Shown here one piece after another: positions 10,201-18,842 of a DNA stretch of 64,000 nucleotides. The stretch's first letter is position 1. Every line of letters begins with the position of its first letter. The position numbers and the translations under genes are program-made. Below the pieces are notes generated by a model. That model saw only the letters and a list, made by a program, of their open reading frames with translations, ran no database searches and was not told the DNA's origin. Origin of the DNA: Candidatus Methylacidithermus pantelleriae (lineage in GTDB: Bacteria; Verrucomicrobiota; Verrucomicrobiia; Methylacidiphilales; Methylacidiphilaceae); assembly GCF_905250085.1 (NCBI RefSeq), contig NZ_CAJNOB010000001.1:314624-378623 (forward strand), read 5' to 3'.

Positions 10201-10357
10201 TCGTTGGGATTTTCTGATACCATGCGGCTATAAGAACTGCCCAGGCTGGCTGGGGCAATCCGGCAAGGGAGTAAGACCCACCCGGGGCCAGGGGGCCCAT
10301 TTCTTTTTCGATCGCCTGGGCGGCCCGCGAAAGATATCGGGTAATGGGATCCCTCAT
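7247..10357 (-). CDS. mfd: Transcription-repair coupling factor
   Basis: Mfd removes RNA polymerase stalled at lesions and recruits UvrA. The protein is 1036 aa, slightly shorter than the ~1150 aa of E. coli. In order it has a UvrB-like N-terminal module, an RNA-polymerase-interaction domain near 390-450 (VHAHHGIARFRGL), and a RecG-like translocase with Walker A GDVGFGKTE near residue 540. DEEQRFGVRQKE lies near 637, then SATPIPRTL, and QIRGRVGR as motif VI, and the C-terminal D7 region. The ATG at 10357 gives a natural N-terminus. It is first in the mfd-surA-atpC run. Nothing in the motifs looks broken. Confidence 0.95.
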   Translation of the reverse strand: MRDPITRYLSRAAQAIEKEMGPLAPGGSYSLAGLPQPAWAVLIAAWYQKIPTTVVVVVPDNQTQETLAIDLEAWGVPPRRFPEWEKAGTNDALPDPDLLAQALYTAWLTLENPRTILLVSSQALQARLPAPKELQDASLVLEPGKTTGRDLLLGKLEASGYHREIEVEGRGQYAVRGCITDVFSWTQSLPVRCEWDGETLLSLREFDPVTQSSIRQLERASVCLWNPSDPSALGEATLFEYLPKTTLFLYGDLRIEGPVLHGSFYTHDFLHGPRGDWILEEKRRELLFFHLRQWVRDQWEILIFCNSEGEKQRLSQILAEENIQGSKAIQFFCRPMTRGFAWREGKLAVLTDNEIFGRYERAITRAIRARKSWDLLRGRVQTADWMDWEEGTLVVHAHHGIARFRGLHPMPDGRGEALLLEFAQGARLYVPLSHCHLVTRYVGPGKRKPPLDVLGGPRWGRALAAASKAAMEYAAKLLRIQAERQTLPGYAFPPDDAWQKTFEDAFLYEETPDQLRAIEETKRDMESPKCMDRLICGDVGFGKTEVAIRAIFKAVLAGKQAAFLCPTTVLARQHYRTLQERFADYPISVALLSRFQSPSEEKKILQGLACGNLDVVVGTHRLLSPDVRFRDLGLVVIDEEQRFGVRQKESFKEIFRRVDVLSLSATPIPRTLYLALAGVRDMSLLETPPPNRKPVETIIAPYDERLIRTAIERELARGGQVYFLHNRIGTLPQLRERLALLVPKASVEIIHGRMPKRTIEDVMQRFVDGKIDILLTTSIIENGLDIPNANTVLIDRADRFGLADLYQIRGRVGRAGEKAYAYLLLPKGFFISQDARKRVSAMEQYKELGSGFQIALRDLEIRGAGSLLGTDQSGHLSAVGFDLYCRLLQQAIQQLKGKKQPVLAECKIHLDFLGNGSFASVSATIPPSYLPDPRVRVAAYRALAQAESLAELDELLSSWRDRYGPLPQEVELLAGLARLRLQGAQKGLESIETVGDKLLLRRHGEPILLGHRLPRICSHNPMERIKEIEKWVETLS

Positions 10358-10457
10358 CGCTTACAGCTCCCCGTAAAACCTATACTAAGAGCTCCAAAAG
10401 GAATTGGGGTTTAGCTCCGGGAAACGCAAGGCCCCCTTTCGGGCCCCCGTTGCTCAG

Positions 10458-11387
10458 CTAGGCGCGCAAGCTTGCCACCTTGGCAAAAAGTCCCTCAATT
10501 TCCTTCGCCGTGCGCTGGAGGCATAAAAGTTCTTCTTGGGAAAGAGATAGCTCCTGGATTGCTTCGATTCCCTCTCTCCCCAAAAGCACCGGGAGTCCTA
10601 AGTAAGCCCCTCGGATCCCGTAGGGCCCGTCGCACCACACACTGGCAACCAGGATCCGCTTCTGGTCTAAGAGGATGGCTTCGACCATTTCAACGACCGA
10701 CACCGCGGGTGCGTAAGAGGCACTTCCTTTCTGGAGAAGTCGCACAATGTCGGCGCCTGCCTCGCGCGTTTTCCTCACCAGCTCGTCCCATTGGGCCTGG
10801 GAAATTTTTTCTTTGACGGGAACTCCCCCGACAAAGGTATAGCCTAAAAGCGGGAGCATCTGTTCCCCATGACTTCCCAGGACAAGGGTTGACACATCCT
10901 TGGGGGCGACTCCTAACTCTTGCCCAAGCAAGTAGCGAAGCCGGGCTGCGTCCAGTACTCCGGCCATTCCCAACACACGCTTTCGTGGGAATCCGGTCAC
11001 TTCGGCTACCAGCCACGTCATGACGTCTAACGGGTTGGTGACCACAAGGACCGTTGCGCCTGGCGCATAAGCTCGCAAGGTTGCCGCAACTTCTCGTATG
11101 GTGGCTGCATTTTGTTCCAATAGCTCTTCCCGAGTCATTCCCGGCTGTCGGGTTCGGCCGCAAGCGACCACCACAAGCTCGCTCCACAGACAAGCTTCCA
11201 GCTCGGTGGTTCCGCGGATCGTGCGGGTAAATCCCAGTATTGGGGAGGCATGCAGGATGTCTAATGCCTTACCTTCCGCAAGCCCGGGGACGACATCCAC
11301 GAGAACAACGTCGGCAAGATTTCGCTCGACGATTTTTGCGGCGATGGCAGTTCCGACTGCCCCGGCGCCGATTACAGCGACTTTCAT
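10458..11387 (-). CDS. mdh: Malate dehydrogenase, complete copy
   Basis: This is an NAD-dependent 2-hydroxyacid dehydrogenase of the LDH/MDH family, 309 aa. It shows GAGAVGTAIA at the N-terminus, VDVVPGLAEGKALDI, VTNPLDVMTW, and the catalytic His in LGSHGEQM. The mobile-loop residue that selects the substrate is Arg in TRQPGM, where lactate dehydrogenases carry Gln, so malate/oxaloacetate is the likely substrate. It would serve the TCA cycle in the cytosol. Codons 1 to about 292 lie inside the duplicated segment; only this copy keeps the true C-terminus (ending KVASLRA). It is divergent from the secreted-protein gene at 11648 across a 260-base intergenic region. Confidence 0.9.
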   Translation of the reverse strand: MKVAVIGAGAVGTAIAAKIVERNLADVVLVDVVPGLAEGKALDILHASPILGFTRTIRGTTELEACLWSELVVVACGRTRQPGMTREELLEQNAATIREVAATLRAYAPGATVLVVTNPLDVMTWLVAEVTGFPRKRVLGMAGVLDAARLRYLLGQELGVAPKDVSTLVLGSHGEQMLPLLGYTFVGGVPVKEKISQAQWDELVRKTREAGADIVRLLQKGSASYAPAVSVVEMVEAILLDQKRILVASVWCDGPYGIRGAYLGLPVLLGREGIEAIQELSLSQEELLCLQRTAKEIEGLFAKVASLRA

Positions 11388-13767
11388 CGGCCTTTTTTGC
11401 TACTGGGGACTGGCACGTGGGGAAAGAAAAAAAGTTGTTTCGGAAGTCTGCCTTCCGGTAGGACCCATCGGCGCCTTCCATTTCTTATTGAGGAATCCTG
11501 TGGGCAAAAGAGGCATCTCCCAGACAAAAAGGAGGCTGGGGAACGGAAACAAACGCAGGTCGGGAAAAGACGTGCAACGCTAGGGAAAAAATAAGCTTTG
11601 GTGGGCAAAAGAATTGACAGGAACTTTTCGAGGATGAAAATTGGGGCATGTCCTCCACCCTTAAGCCTGGTTTGGTGCGCCTGTCGGTTGTAGCGAGCCT
11701 TTTTCTAGGCACCCTTCTCTGGACTTCGCCCGCAGCTTGGGCTCATGGGGGAGGAGGGAGCGGTCCATCCTGCGCCATCTTAGAAAAAAGCGGCTACGCG
11801 GTTCACCTGGATATCTACGTTCAGGCTTCTCCGGGTTCTGCGGCCCTCTCGTACTGCCAGGATGTACCGGCAACAGGCCAACTAGTTCTGGCCTTTGACT
11901 TGATCACGGATGACCTCAAAAAAGTTCCCATTGCGATTGAGGTCAAGGACTCCTCCGGCAACGTTGTTTTGCGTGAGCCTGCCCGGAAGTACCCTGCGGG
12001 TGTGATCGCCTTACCGGGCCAGTTTTCCAAGGGGCGTTACGTTGCAACCTTGACGGTCATCGGTGCGAAGGATCCCAAGACGGGTGGTCCCCTACGCTTT
12101 GATTTTGTCGTCAACGCCGGTTCAACGGGCCTGCTCGTAGCTGTGGTCCCGTGGATTGGTCTGGGAGTTGCGGCCCTTGGAGCCCTGTGGGTCGGCTGGA
12201 GGGTTGCCAGGCGTCGCTCGGAACCGGAGCTTGAACAAAGCCCCGAAAAGCCCTAGGGTTGCCGCGGCTTTGCTCCTTTTGGTTACGTTTGCCCGCCTTT
12301 TTCGTCCTGTCCCTCTTCTTTGAAAGAGATTGTTTTGGCCGGATGGTTTGCTCCTAATCGGTGGAGATGATCCTTTTTGGGTCAGACTCTCGCCGCCCCC
12401 CATCTGATTGGGGTCCAACTGCGTCTTGGCTCTTTCCCGGCGCCTCGGTAGGGGTTTTAGCCGTTCTTTGCATGGCCATCTCTTTGGAGACACAGGAAAA
12501 GGTGACAGCGACGCCCTTCTTTGCGGCTGCGTTTCCTCTCTCCTACGATCCCAAACCTGGCGCTTCTCTTTCCGAGCCCCATACGGTTACTATCCGGTTC
12601 ACTGAGCCGATTGCGCGAAGCTTCACCAGCCTTTTTTGGGAACGGGGGACCCTCCGCGGTTCGCTTGACCGGCTCCATCTTCTTTCGGACGGGCAGGGGC
12701 TTCAGGGCGTATTGGGTGCAAACCGGCCACTCTCTCCGGGTCTTTATTGGGTCCGGTGGCAGGCTCTTTCGCTGCGGGATGGAACCTTTAGCCAGGGAGG
12801 CTTTCCGGTATACTGGAAAGCGGAATCGCCGTATCCTGCCTCTCGTTTACGTCCTTGGGTTGAGGTACACCGGGTGAGTTTTTGGCCCACGGTTTGGGTC
12901 AGTTATGCGGCCCATCTGGGCTACGCGTTTGTTTTGGGGTCTGCCCTCGCGAGCGTACTATTTACCCGGTTACGAACCGGAGTTCCCCCGCTCGGTCTAG
13001 GGTGGAGCCTATTGCAGAAATGGAAAAAAAAGGGTGGGGTTTTCGCTTGGTTCGGTTTTCTTGTGGCGTTGGCGGGAGCAGCCGGGGAGGCTCTTTTGCC
13101 CGTGTGGGACGGCAAGGAATTTCTGGGGATTTCCCCAGGGGCTGCCTTACGTCTTTATCTTGGCACATCACCGTTTTGGGGAGGTACCGCTCGGCTTTTC
13201 GGCGCCTTAGTTGCATTTCCTTCGCTCTGGATTGCCTACAGGCACTTTGCCACTCCACGGAAAACGTTTTCTTTGGAACTTGTCGCGGTCCTTTCTCTGG
13301 TCGCGGCGGAAGTTGTCCCAGAAGGGTGGGCTTACCTAGCTCCATGGTGGGAAATCGGTAGAGGTTTTCTCTTTGCTTCGACGGAAGCGTGGCTAGGGCT
13401 TCTCCTTGTTTCAGCTTGGGTCCTGGCTCCTGTCATCCGCAAAGCGGAGAATCGCTCCGTTGCATCCTGGCTACTGGGCAAACTTGGGGTTTTTTTGGTA
13501 CTCCTCTTGGGAGGAGGAGTGGCGGTTGGAACGTGGTTTTGGATAGAACTCTTTGGGAAGACTGTGGATCTTTGGCGCTCGGAATGGGGACAAGATCTTG
13601 CTCGAGCGGTGATGCTTTTTGGATGCCTCGTTCTGGTCCGTTCCTACCATGTGTTCCGCGTTGGGCCCTGCTTAATGGGAGAGGAAAGCGTCTTTGCTCC
13701 GATCGGAAAAAGACTGGGACTATCGTTTGGGAAACGCCAGGCCCCTCGAAGGTTACCCCTCCCGATC
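10512..13767. repeat. Tandem direct duplication, unit 1
   Basis: The unit is 3256 bp and is repeated directly downstream. It runs from inside mdh (GCGCTGGAGG at 10512) to inside the copD-like gene (CCCGATCG at 13761-13768). All encoded proteins in both units are identical except near the last ~130 bases, where I count 11 substitutions between 13635 and 13762 and the matching stretch of unit 2. At the junction only the single G at 13768 fits both parents, so the duplication did not arise between long homologous repeats. Confidence 0.92.
11648..12256 (+). CDS. Secreted, membrane-anchored protein of the copper locus, copy 1
   Basis: The protein is 202 aa. Residues 1-33 are a signal peptide (LFLGTLLWTSPAAWA), and the mature protein begins HGGGGSGPSC. 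A beta-rich periplasmic domain of about 120 residues with two cysteines (SC and SYCQDV) follows, then a transmembrane helix near 160-182 and a short basic cytoplasmic tail. I do not recognise a named family. The N-terminal His and the Cys residues, together with its place immediately before a CopC/CopD protein, suggest a role in periplasmic copper handling; this is inference. A TTGACA hexamer at 11614-11619 may be a promoter element. The copy at 14904 encodes an identical protein. Confidence 0.75.
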   Translation: MSSTLKPGLVRLSVVASLFLGTLLWTSPAAWAHGGGGSGPSCAILEKSGYAVHLDIYVQASPGSAALSYCQDVPATGQLVLAFDLITDDLKKVPIAIEVKDSSGNVVLREPARKYPAGVIALPGQFSKGRYVATLTVIGAKDPKTGGPLRFDFVVNAGSTGLLVAVVPWIGLGVAALGALWVGWRVARRRSEPELEQSPEKP

Positions 13768-13782
13768 GCGCTGGAGGCATAA
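12361..13782 (+). pseudogene. Truncated copy of the CopC-CopD fusion gene
   Basis: The first ~468 codons match the intact gene at 15617, including the CopC-like domain and the CopD-type membrane domain. At 13768 the frame runs into mdh sequence and stops after five foreign codons (ALEA and stop at 13782). About 580 C-terminal residues are lost. The membrane part is complete, so a shortened protein could still be made and work as a simple CopC-CopD protein, but it is most simply the left-over end of the tandem duplication. It also has substitutions absent from the intact copy, for example Gly for Glu at the VGPCL/VEPCL position. Confidence 0.8.
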
Positions 13783-14643
13783 AAGTTCTTCTTGGGAAAG
13801 AGATAGCTCCTGGATTGCTTCGATTCCCTCTCTCCCCAAAAGCACCGGGAGTCCTAAGTAAGCCCCTCGGATCCCGTAGGGCCCGTCGCACCACACACTG
13901 GCAACCAGGATCCGCTTCTGGTCTAAGAGGATGGCTTCGACCATTTCAACGACCGACACCGCGGGTGCGTAAGAGGCACTTCCTTTCTGGAGAAGTCGCA
14001 CAATGTCGGCGCCTGCCTCGCGCGTTTTCCTCACCAGCTCGTCCCATTGGGCCTGGGAAATTTTTTCTTTGACGGGAACTCCCCCGACAAAGGTATAGCC
14101 TAAAAGCGGGAGCATCTGTTCCCCATGACTTCCCAGGACAAGGGTTGACACATCCTTGGGGGCGACTCCTAACTCTTGCCCAAGCAAGTAGCGAAGCCGG
14201 GCTGCGTCCAGTACTCCGGCCATTCCCAACACACGCTTTCGTGGGAATCCGGTCACTTCGGCTACCAGCCACGTCATGACGTCTAACGGGTTGGTGACCA
14301 CAAGGACCGTTGCGCCTGGCGCATAAGCTCGCAAGGTTGCCGCAACTTCTCGTATGGTGGCTGCATTTTGTTCCAATAGCTCTTCCCGAGTCATTCCCGG
14401 CTGTCGGGTTCGGCCGCAAGCGACCACCACAAGCTCGCTCCACAGACAAGCTTCCAGCTCGGTGGTTCCGCGGATCGTGCGGGTAAATCCCAGTATTGGG
14501 GAGGCATGCAGGATGTCTAATGCCTTACCTTCCGCAAGCCCGGGGACGACATCCACGAGAACAACGTCGGCAAGATTTCGCTCGACGATTTTTGCGGCGA
14601 TGGCAGTTCCGACTGCCCCGGCGCCGATTACAGCGACTTTCAT
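13753..14643 (-). pseudogene. Truncated copy of malate dehydrogenase
   Basis: This is identical to mdh at 10458-11387 over the first ~291 codons, then broken at the duplication junction. The last residues of the real enzyme are replaced by DREG and a stop at 13753, shortening the protein from 309 to 296 aa. The lost part is the final helix, so the product may be unstable, although all catalytic residues remain. It faces the second copy of the secreted-protein gene exactly as the complete mdh faces the first. Confidence 0.82.
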
Positions 14644-17023
14644 CGGCCTTTTTTGCTACTGGGGACTGGCACGTGGGGAAAGAAAAAAAGTTGTTTCGGA
14701 AGTCTGCCTTCCGGTAGGACCCATCGGCGCCTTCCATTTCTTATTGAGGAATCCTGTGGGCAAAAGAGGCATCTCCCAGACAAAAAGGAGGCTGGGGAAC
14801 GGAAACAAACGCAGGTCGGGAAAAGACGTGCAACGCTAGGGAAAAAATAAGCTTTGGTGGGCAAAAGAATTGACAGGAACTTTTCGAGGATGAAAATTGG
14901 GGCATGTCCTCCACCCTTAAGCCTGGTTTGGTGCGCCTGTCGGTTGTAGCGAGCCTTTTTCTAGGCACCCTTCTCTGGACTTCGCCCGCAGCTTGGGCTC
15001 ATGGGGGAGGAGGGAGCGGTCCATCCTGCGCCATCTTAGAAAAAAGCGGCTACGCGGTTCACCTGGATATCTACGTTCAGGCTTCTCCGGGTTCTGCGGC
15101 CCTCTCGTACTGCCAGGATGTACCGGCAACAGGCCAACTAGTTCTGGCCTTTGACTTGATCACGGATGACCTCAAAAAAGTTCCCATTGCGATTGAGGTC
15201 AAGGACTCCTCCGGCAACGTTGTTTTGCGTGAGCCTGCCCGGAAGTACCCTGCGGGTGTGATCGCCTTACCGGGCCAGTTTTCCAAGGGGCGTTACGTTG
15301 CAACCTTGACGGTCATCGGTGCGAAGGATCCCAAGACGGGTGGTCCCCTACGCTTTGATTTTGTCGTCAACGCCGGTTCAACGGGCCTGCTCGTAGCTGT
15401 GGTCCCGTGGATTGGTCTGGGAGTTGCGGCCCTTGGAGCCCTGTGGGTCGGCTGGAGGGTTGCCAGGCGTCGCTCGGAACCGGAGCTTGAACAAAGCCCC
15501 GAAAAGCCCTAGGGTTGCCGCGGCTTTGCTCCTTTTGGTTACGTTTGCCCGCCTTTTTCGTCCTGTCCCTCTTCTTTGAAAGAGATTGTTTTGGCCGGAT
15601 GGTTTGCTCCTAATCGGTGGAGATGATCCTTTTTGGGTCAGACTCTCGCCGCCCCCCATCTGATTGGGGTCCAACTGCGTCTTGGCTCTTTCCCGGCGCC
15701 TCGGTAGGGGTTTTAGCCGTTCTTTGCATGGCCATCTCTTTGGAGACACAGGAAAAGGTGACAGCGACGCCCTTCTTTGCGGCTGCGTTTCCTCTCTCCT
15801 ACGATCCCAAACCTGGCGCTTCTCTTTCCGAGCCCCATACGGTTACTATCCGGTTCACTGAGCCGATTGCGCGAAGCTTCACCAGCCTTTTTTGGGAACG
15901 GGGGACCCTCCGCGGTTCGCTTGACCGGCTCCATCTTCTTTCGGACGGGCAGGGGCTTCAGGGCGTATTGGGTGCAAACCGGCCACTCTCTCCGGGTCTT
16001 TATTGGGTCCGGTGGCAGGCTCTTTCGCTGCGGGATGGAACCTTTAGCCAGGGAGGCTTTCCGGTATACTGGAAAGCGGAATCGCCGTATCCTGCCTCTC
16101 GTTTACGTCCTTGGGTTGAGGTACACCGGGTGAGTTTTTGGCCCACGGTTTGGGTCAGTTATGCGGCCCATCTGGGCTACGCGTTTGTTTTGGGGTCTGC
16201 CCTCGCGAGCGTACTATTTACCCGGTTACGAACCGGAGTTCCCCCGCTCGGTCTAGGGTGGAGCCTATTGCAGAAATGGAAAAAAAAGGGTGGGGTTTTC
16301 GCTTGGTTCGGTTTTCTTGTGGCGTTGGCGGGAGCAGCCGGGGAGGCTCTTTTGCCCGTGTGGGACGGCAAGGAATTTCTGGGGATTTCCCCAGGGGCTG
16401 CCTTACGTCTTTATCTTGGCACATCACCGTTTTGGGGAGGTACCGCTCGGCTTTTCGGCGCCTTAGTTGCATTTCCTTCGCTCTGGATTGCCTACAGGCA
16501 CTTTGCCACTCCACGGAAAACGTTTTCTTTGGAACTTGTCGCGGTCCTTTCTCTGGTCGCGGCGGAAGTTGTCCCAGAAGGGTGGGCTTACCTAGCTCCA
16601 TGGTGGGAAATCGGTAGAGGTTTTCTCTTTGCTTCGACGGAAGCGTGGCTAGGGCTTCTCCTTGTTTCAGCTTGGGTCCTGGCTCCTGTCATCCGCAAAG
16701 CGGAGAATCGCTCCGTTGCATCCTGGCTACTGGGCAAACTTGGGGTTTTTTTGGTACTCCTCTTGGGAGGAGGAGTGGCGGTTGGAACGTGGTTTTGGAT
16801 AGAACTCTTTGGGAAGACTGTGGATCTTTGGCGCTCGGAATGGGGACAAGATCTTGCTCGAGCGGTGATGCTTTTTGGATGCCTCGTTCTTGTCCGTTCC
16901 TACCATGTGTTCCGCGTTGAGCCCTGCTTAATGGGAGAGGAAAGTGTCTTTGCTCCAATCGGGAAAAGACTGGGACGATGGTTTAGGAAACGCCAGGTTC
17001 CTCGAAGGTTACTCCTCCCGATC
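13768..17023. repeat. Tandem direct duplication, unit 2
   Basis: This is the second unit of the 3256-bp direct repeat, carrying the truncated mdh, the intact secreted-protein gene and the start of the intact copD-like gene. After about 17024 the sequence (GGTTGGCTTC) continues the real copD frame and is not present in unit 1, which marks the right boundary. Confidence 0.92.
14904..15512 (+). CDS. Secreted, membrane-anchored protein of the copper locus, copy 2
   Basis: The protein is identical over all 202 residues to the one at 11648: signal peptide, periplasmic Cys-containing beta domain, one C-terminal transmembrane helix. This copy is the one directly upstream (about 105 bases) of the complete CopC-CopD fusion, so it is likely co-expressed with it. 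Two identical intact copies would raise the dose of this protein. Confidence 0.75.
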   Translation: MSSTLKPGLVRLSVVASLFLGTLLWTSPAAWAHGGGGSGPSCAILEKSGYAVHLDIYVQASPGSAALSYCQDVPATGQLVLAFDLITDDLKKVPIAIEVKDSSGNVVLREPARKYPAGVIALPGQFSKGRYVATLTVIGAKDPKTGGPLRFDFVVNAGSTGLLVAVVPWIGLGVAALGALWVGWRVARRRSEPELEQSPEKP

Positions 17024-18766
17024 GGTTGGCTTCTAGGGTCGTTTCCCCTAGAATGTGTTCTCTGCGCGGTTTTCCTCTTTTTTGGAGCCCGCCTAGAGGT
17101 GGATCCTGCGGCCTCCTTTGTTGTGAGCAGCCCATCCAAAAGATGGAGCCAAACGGCAACAGATGGGAAGCTACGGCTCCTCTGGGAGGAGTGCCGAGCG
17201 GATCGGATGGACGTAGAGTTCCTCCCAGACTCCCCTGGAGAGATCGAGCTTTTTTCGGTGCCTCTCCTTTCCCTTTCAAACGCGTCTAACCCTTTGGCAA
17301 AAAAAACCTTTGTTGGCCATCAGGATGGGTACCGGCTGTGGTCGTTTCCCGTCAAGCTTCTCGAGCGCCCCGGAAAATGGACTCTTGAAATTCAATGGAT
17401 AGATGCTAGCCAGTCGGCGCGACAAAGTGTTGTGTGCTTTTCATGGCCACCGTGGGATTCGCCGGCCAGTGGCCGGTTTGAGGCTCAGGACAGGTGGGGG
17501 AAGTCGCTAATGGGCCTCGGAGCAGTAGCCGTTGCAGGTGTGCTGGTTTCCCAATGGGTCATATTGCGACGGATACGGGCAAGCGTTTGGAGGGAGCTTG
17601 CGGAAGGAAAATCTCCTGGGGTCGATCCTCATTTTTCCTTTCCCATTCGTTCTTGGCTGTGGGGTTTGGGCGTAACGGCTATTGTCCTTTTTGTCGCGAG
17701 CTTTGTTGTGAACAAGCGCTTGAAAACGGATTTTCAGCGGGACTGCCGGAGGCAAGGGGGGCTCTGGGCGTTTTCCTATCCTGTGAACGAGGGCAGAGCC
17801 CTTTCAGACAAAGCTTGTCTTGGGTGTACCTTGGAAGCTTCCTTGGAGCATTTTTCCCTTTTTGAGGCCTACCGGTTTTTTTTGCGGCCCACCGAGCTCG
17901 ACACCGTGTTTTCCTGGGAACCCCGCGAGCCCATTGCAGGTCGGCCCCTCAAAGTGGAGGTGACACTTAAGGAGCAAGAGATCTTTCCCTTTCCGTATCC
18001 CTCTTTTGAGCACCGAACGCAAATGGACGAGGTCGGCCGAGAACCCTGGCAAGTATTTATCGTGGACAAAACCTTCTCTTACTTCTGCCGGATGAGTCTT
18101 TCCGACGCGAATTTTAGGCTCGATGCCCAAGGTCTCCCAGCCATTGCTTTCCAATGGATTCCTCCCAGACCTGGCACCTATGGAATTTGTGTCGCTTATC
18201 GAAGTCATGGCCATGAACGAGAGCCCTACTTCCTTTTGGAAGTAAAAAAAACCAAACGACCGGACGGCCAGGAGGCGGTCCGAAAGGATGACTCTACCCT
18301 GTTGGTTTCGGGGGCTCCTCGGGTTCGATGTGGCAAATATTGGGTAAGCTTGCAGGCACCCCGCACGATCCGTGCCGGTCATACTTGCCGGCTTTCGTTG
18401 AGCGTGCGGGATGGTCACGGCAGGAGCGTTCTTTTAGAGCCATGTGGCGGGGCTGCGGTTTGCGGGGTGGCCATTCGTTCCGATCTCCAACAATGGGTTC
18501 CTTTTCAAGGCCGGCCAAAGCTAAAGGGAAGCGTTTTTTTCCAGCGCAGTTTTCCGCGCTGGATGGGAATGCCCTATCATGCAACGCCCGAGCGTTTTGT
18601 GGGTCTTGTTGAGTTACCGCTCAATTTTGTCCTCGGGGGAGCCTACCGGCTTTGCCTGCAATTTTTTGAGGGAACGCAAACCTATACAGCCGTTTTCCCT
18701 TTGGAAGTGGAAGGCGCTATGCGCCCGTGGTGGTTACCCCCTAACCGGGCCAGGCCTCGATTCTAA
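15617..18766 (+). CDS. copD: CopC-CopD-like copper protein with a ~580-aa C-terminal extension
   Basis: The 1049-aa protein starts at GTG 15617 or ATG 15623. The order of parts is: a hydrophobic signal/anchor near 22-41; a CopC-like domain near 50-150 (TVTIRFTEPIARSF and LSPGLYWVRWQALSLRDG, compare the CopC motif SxDGHPxxG); a CopD-type multi-helix membrane domain near 170-455. A further helix lies near 475-495, a periplasmic-looking domain at ~500-620, two more helices near 632-652 and 675-695, and a large C-terminal domain to 1049. The C-terminal domain contains several Cys and His residues (SYFCRM, CVAYRSHGHERE, CGGAAVCG). CopC binds copper in the periplasm and CopD is thought to bring it inward. 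The extension is not part of the family and I do not recognise it; it could be a metal-receiving or partner-binding module. Confidence 0.75.
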   Translation: MEMILFGSDSRRPPSDWGPTASWLFPGASVGVLAVLCMAISLETQEKVTATPFFAAAFPLSYDPKPGASLSEPHTVTIRFTEPIARSFTSLFWERGTLRGSLDRLHLLSDGQGLQGVLGANRPLSPGLYWVRWQALSLRDGTFSQGGFPVYWKAESPYPASRLRPWVEVHRVSFWPTVWVSYAAHLGYAFVLGSALASVLFTRLRTGVPPLGLGWSLLQKWKKKGGVFAWFGFLVALAGAAGEALLPVWDGKEFLGISPGAALRLYLGTSPFWGGTARLFGALVAFPSLWIAYRHFATPRKTFSLELVAVLSLVAAEVVPEGWAYLAPWWEIGRGFLFASTEAWLGLLLVSAWVLAPVIRKAENRSVASWLLGKLGVFLVLLLGGGVAVGTWFWIELFGKTVDLWRSEWGQDLARAVMLFGCLVLVRSYHVFRVEPCLMGEESVFAPIGKRLGRWFRKRQVPRRLLLPIGWLLGSFPLECVLCAVFLFFGARLEVDPAASFVVSSPSKRWSQTATDGKLRLLWEECRADRMDVEFLPDSPGEIELFSVPLLSLSNASNPLAKKTFVGHQDGYRLWSFPVKLLERPGKWTLEIQWIDASQSARQSVVCFSWPPWDSPASGRFEAQDRWGKSLMGLGAVAVAGVLVSQWVILRRIRASVWRELAEGKSPGVDPHFSFPIRSWLWGLGVTAIVLFVASFVVNKRLKTDFQRDCRRQGGLWAFSYPVNEGRALSDKACLGCTLEASLEHFSLFEAYRFFLRPTELDTVFSWEPREPIAGRPLKVEVTLKEQEIFPFPYPSFEHRTQMDEVGREPWQVFIVDKTFSYFCRMSLSDANFRLDAQGLPAIAFQWIPPRPGTYGICVAYRSHGHEREPYFLLEVKKTKRPDGQEAVRKDDSTLLVSGAPRVRCGKYWVSLQAPRTIRAGHTCRLSLSVRDGHGRSVLLEPCGGAAVCGVAIRSDLQQWVPFQGRPKLKGSVFFQRSFPRWMGMPYHATPERFVGLVELPLNFVLGGAYRLCLQFFEGTQTYTAVFPLEVEGAMRPWWLPPNRARPRF

Positions 18767-18808
18767 CAAACGCCCTACGTTCAGAAGGAAGGTTTCTTCT
18801 TGGATGAG

Positions 18809-18834
18809 GCCGGATCCCCCATAACGAATCCGGC
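18809..18834. terminator. Hairpin between convergent genes
   Basis: GCCGGAT and ATCCGGC form a 7-bp GC-rich stem with a 12-base loop, between the copD stop and the convergent gene ending at 18843. It lacks a clear T-run on either strand. Position and stem strength make it a candidate transcription barrier for both genes. Confidence 0.4.
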
Positions 18835-18842
18835 GTTGCCTA

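Noticed and set aside
10421-10452. Intrinsic terminator after mdh
   Set aside because: The C- and G-rich runs can form only a short ambiguous stem and no T-run follows.
10458-11387. L-lactate dehydrogenase
   Set aside because: The substrate-loop residue is Arg (TRQPGM), the malate-type residue, not Gln.
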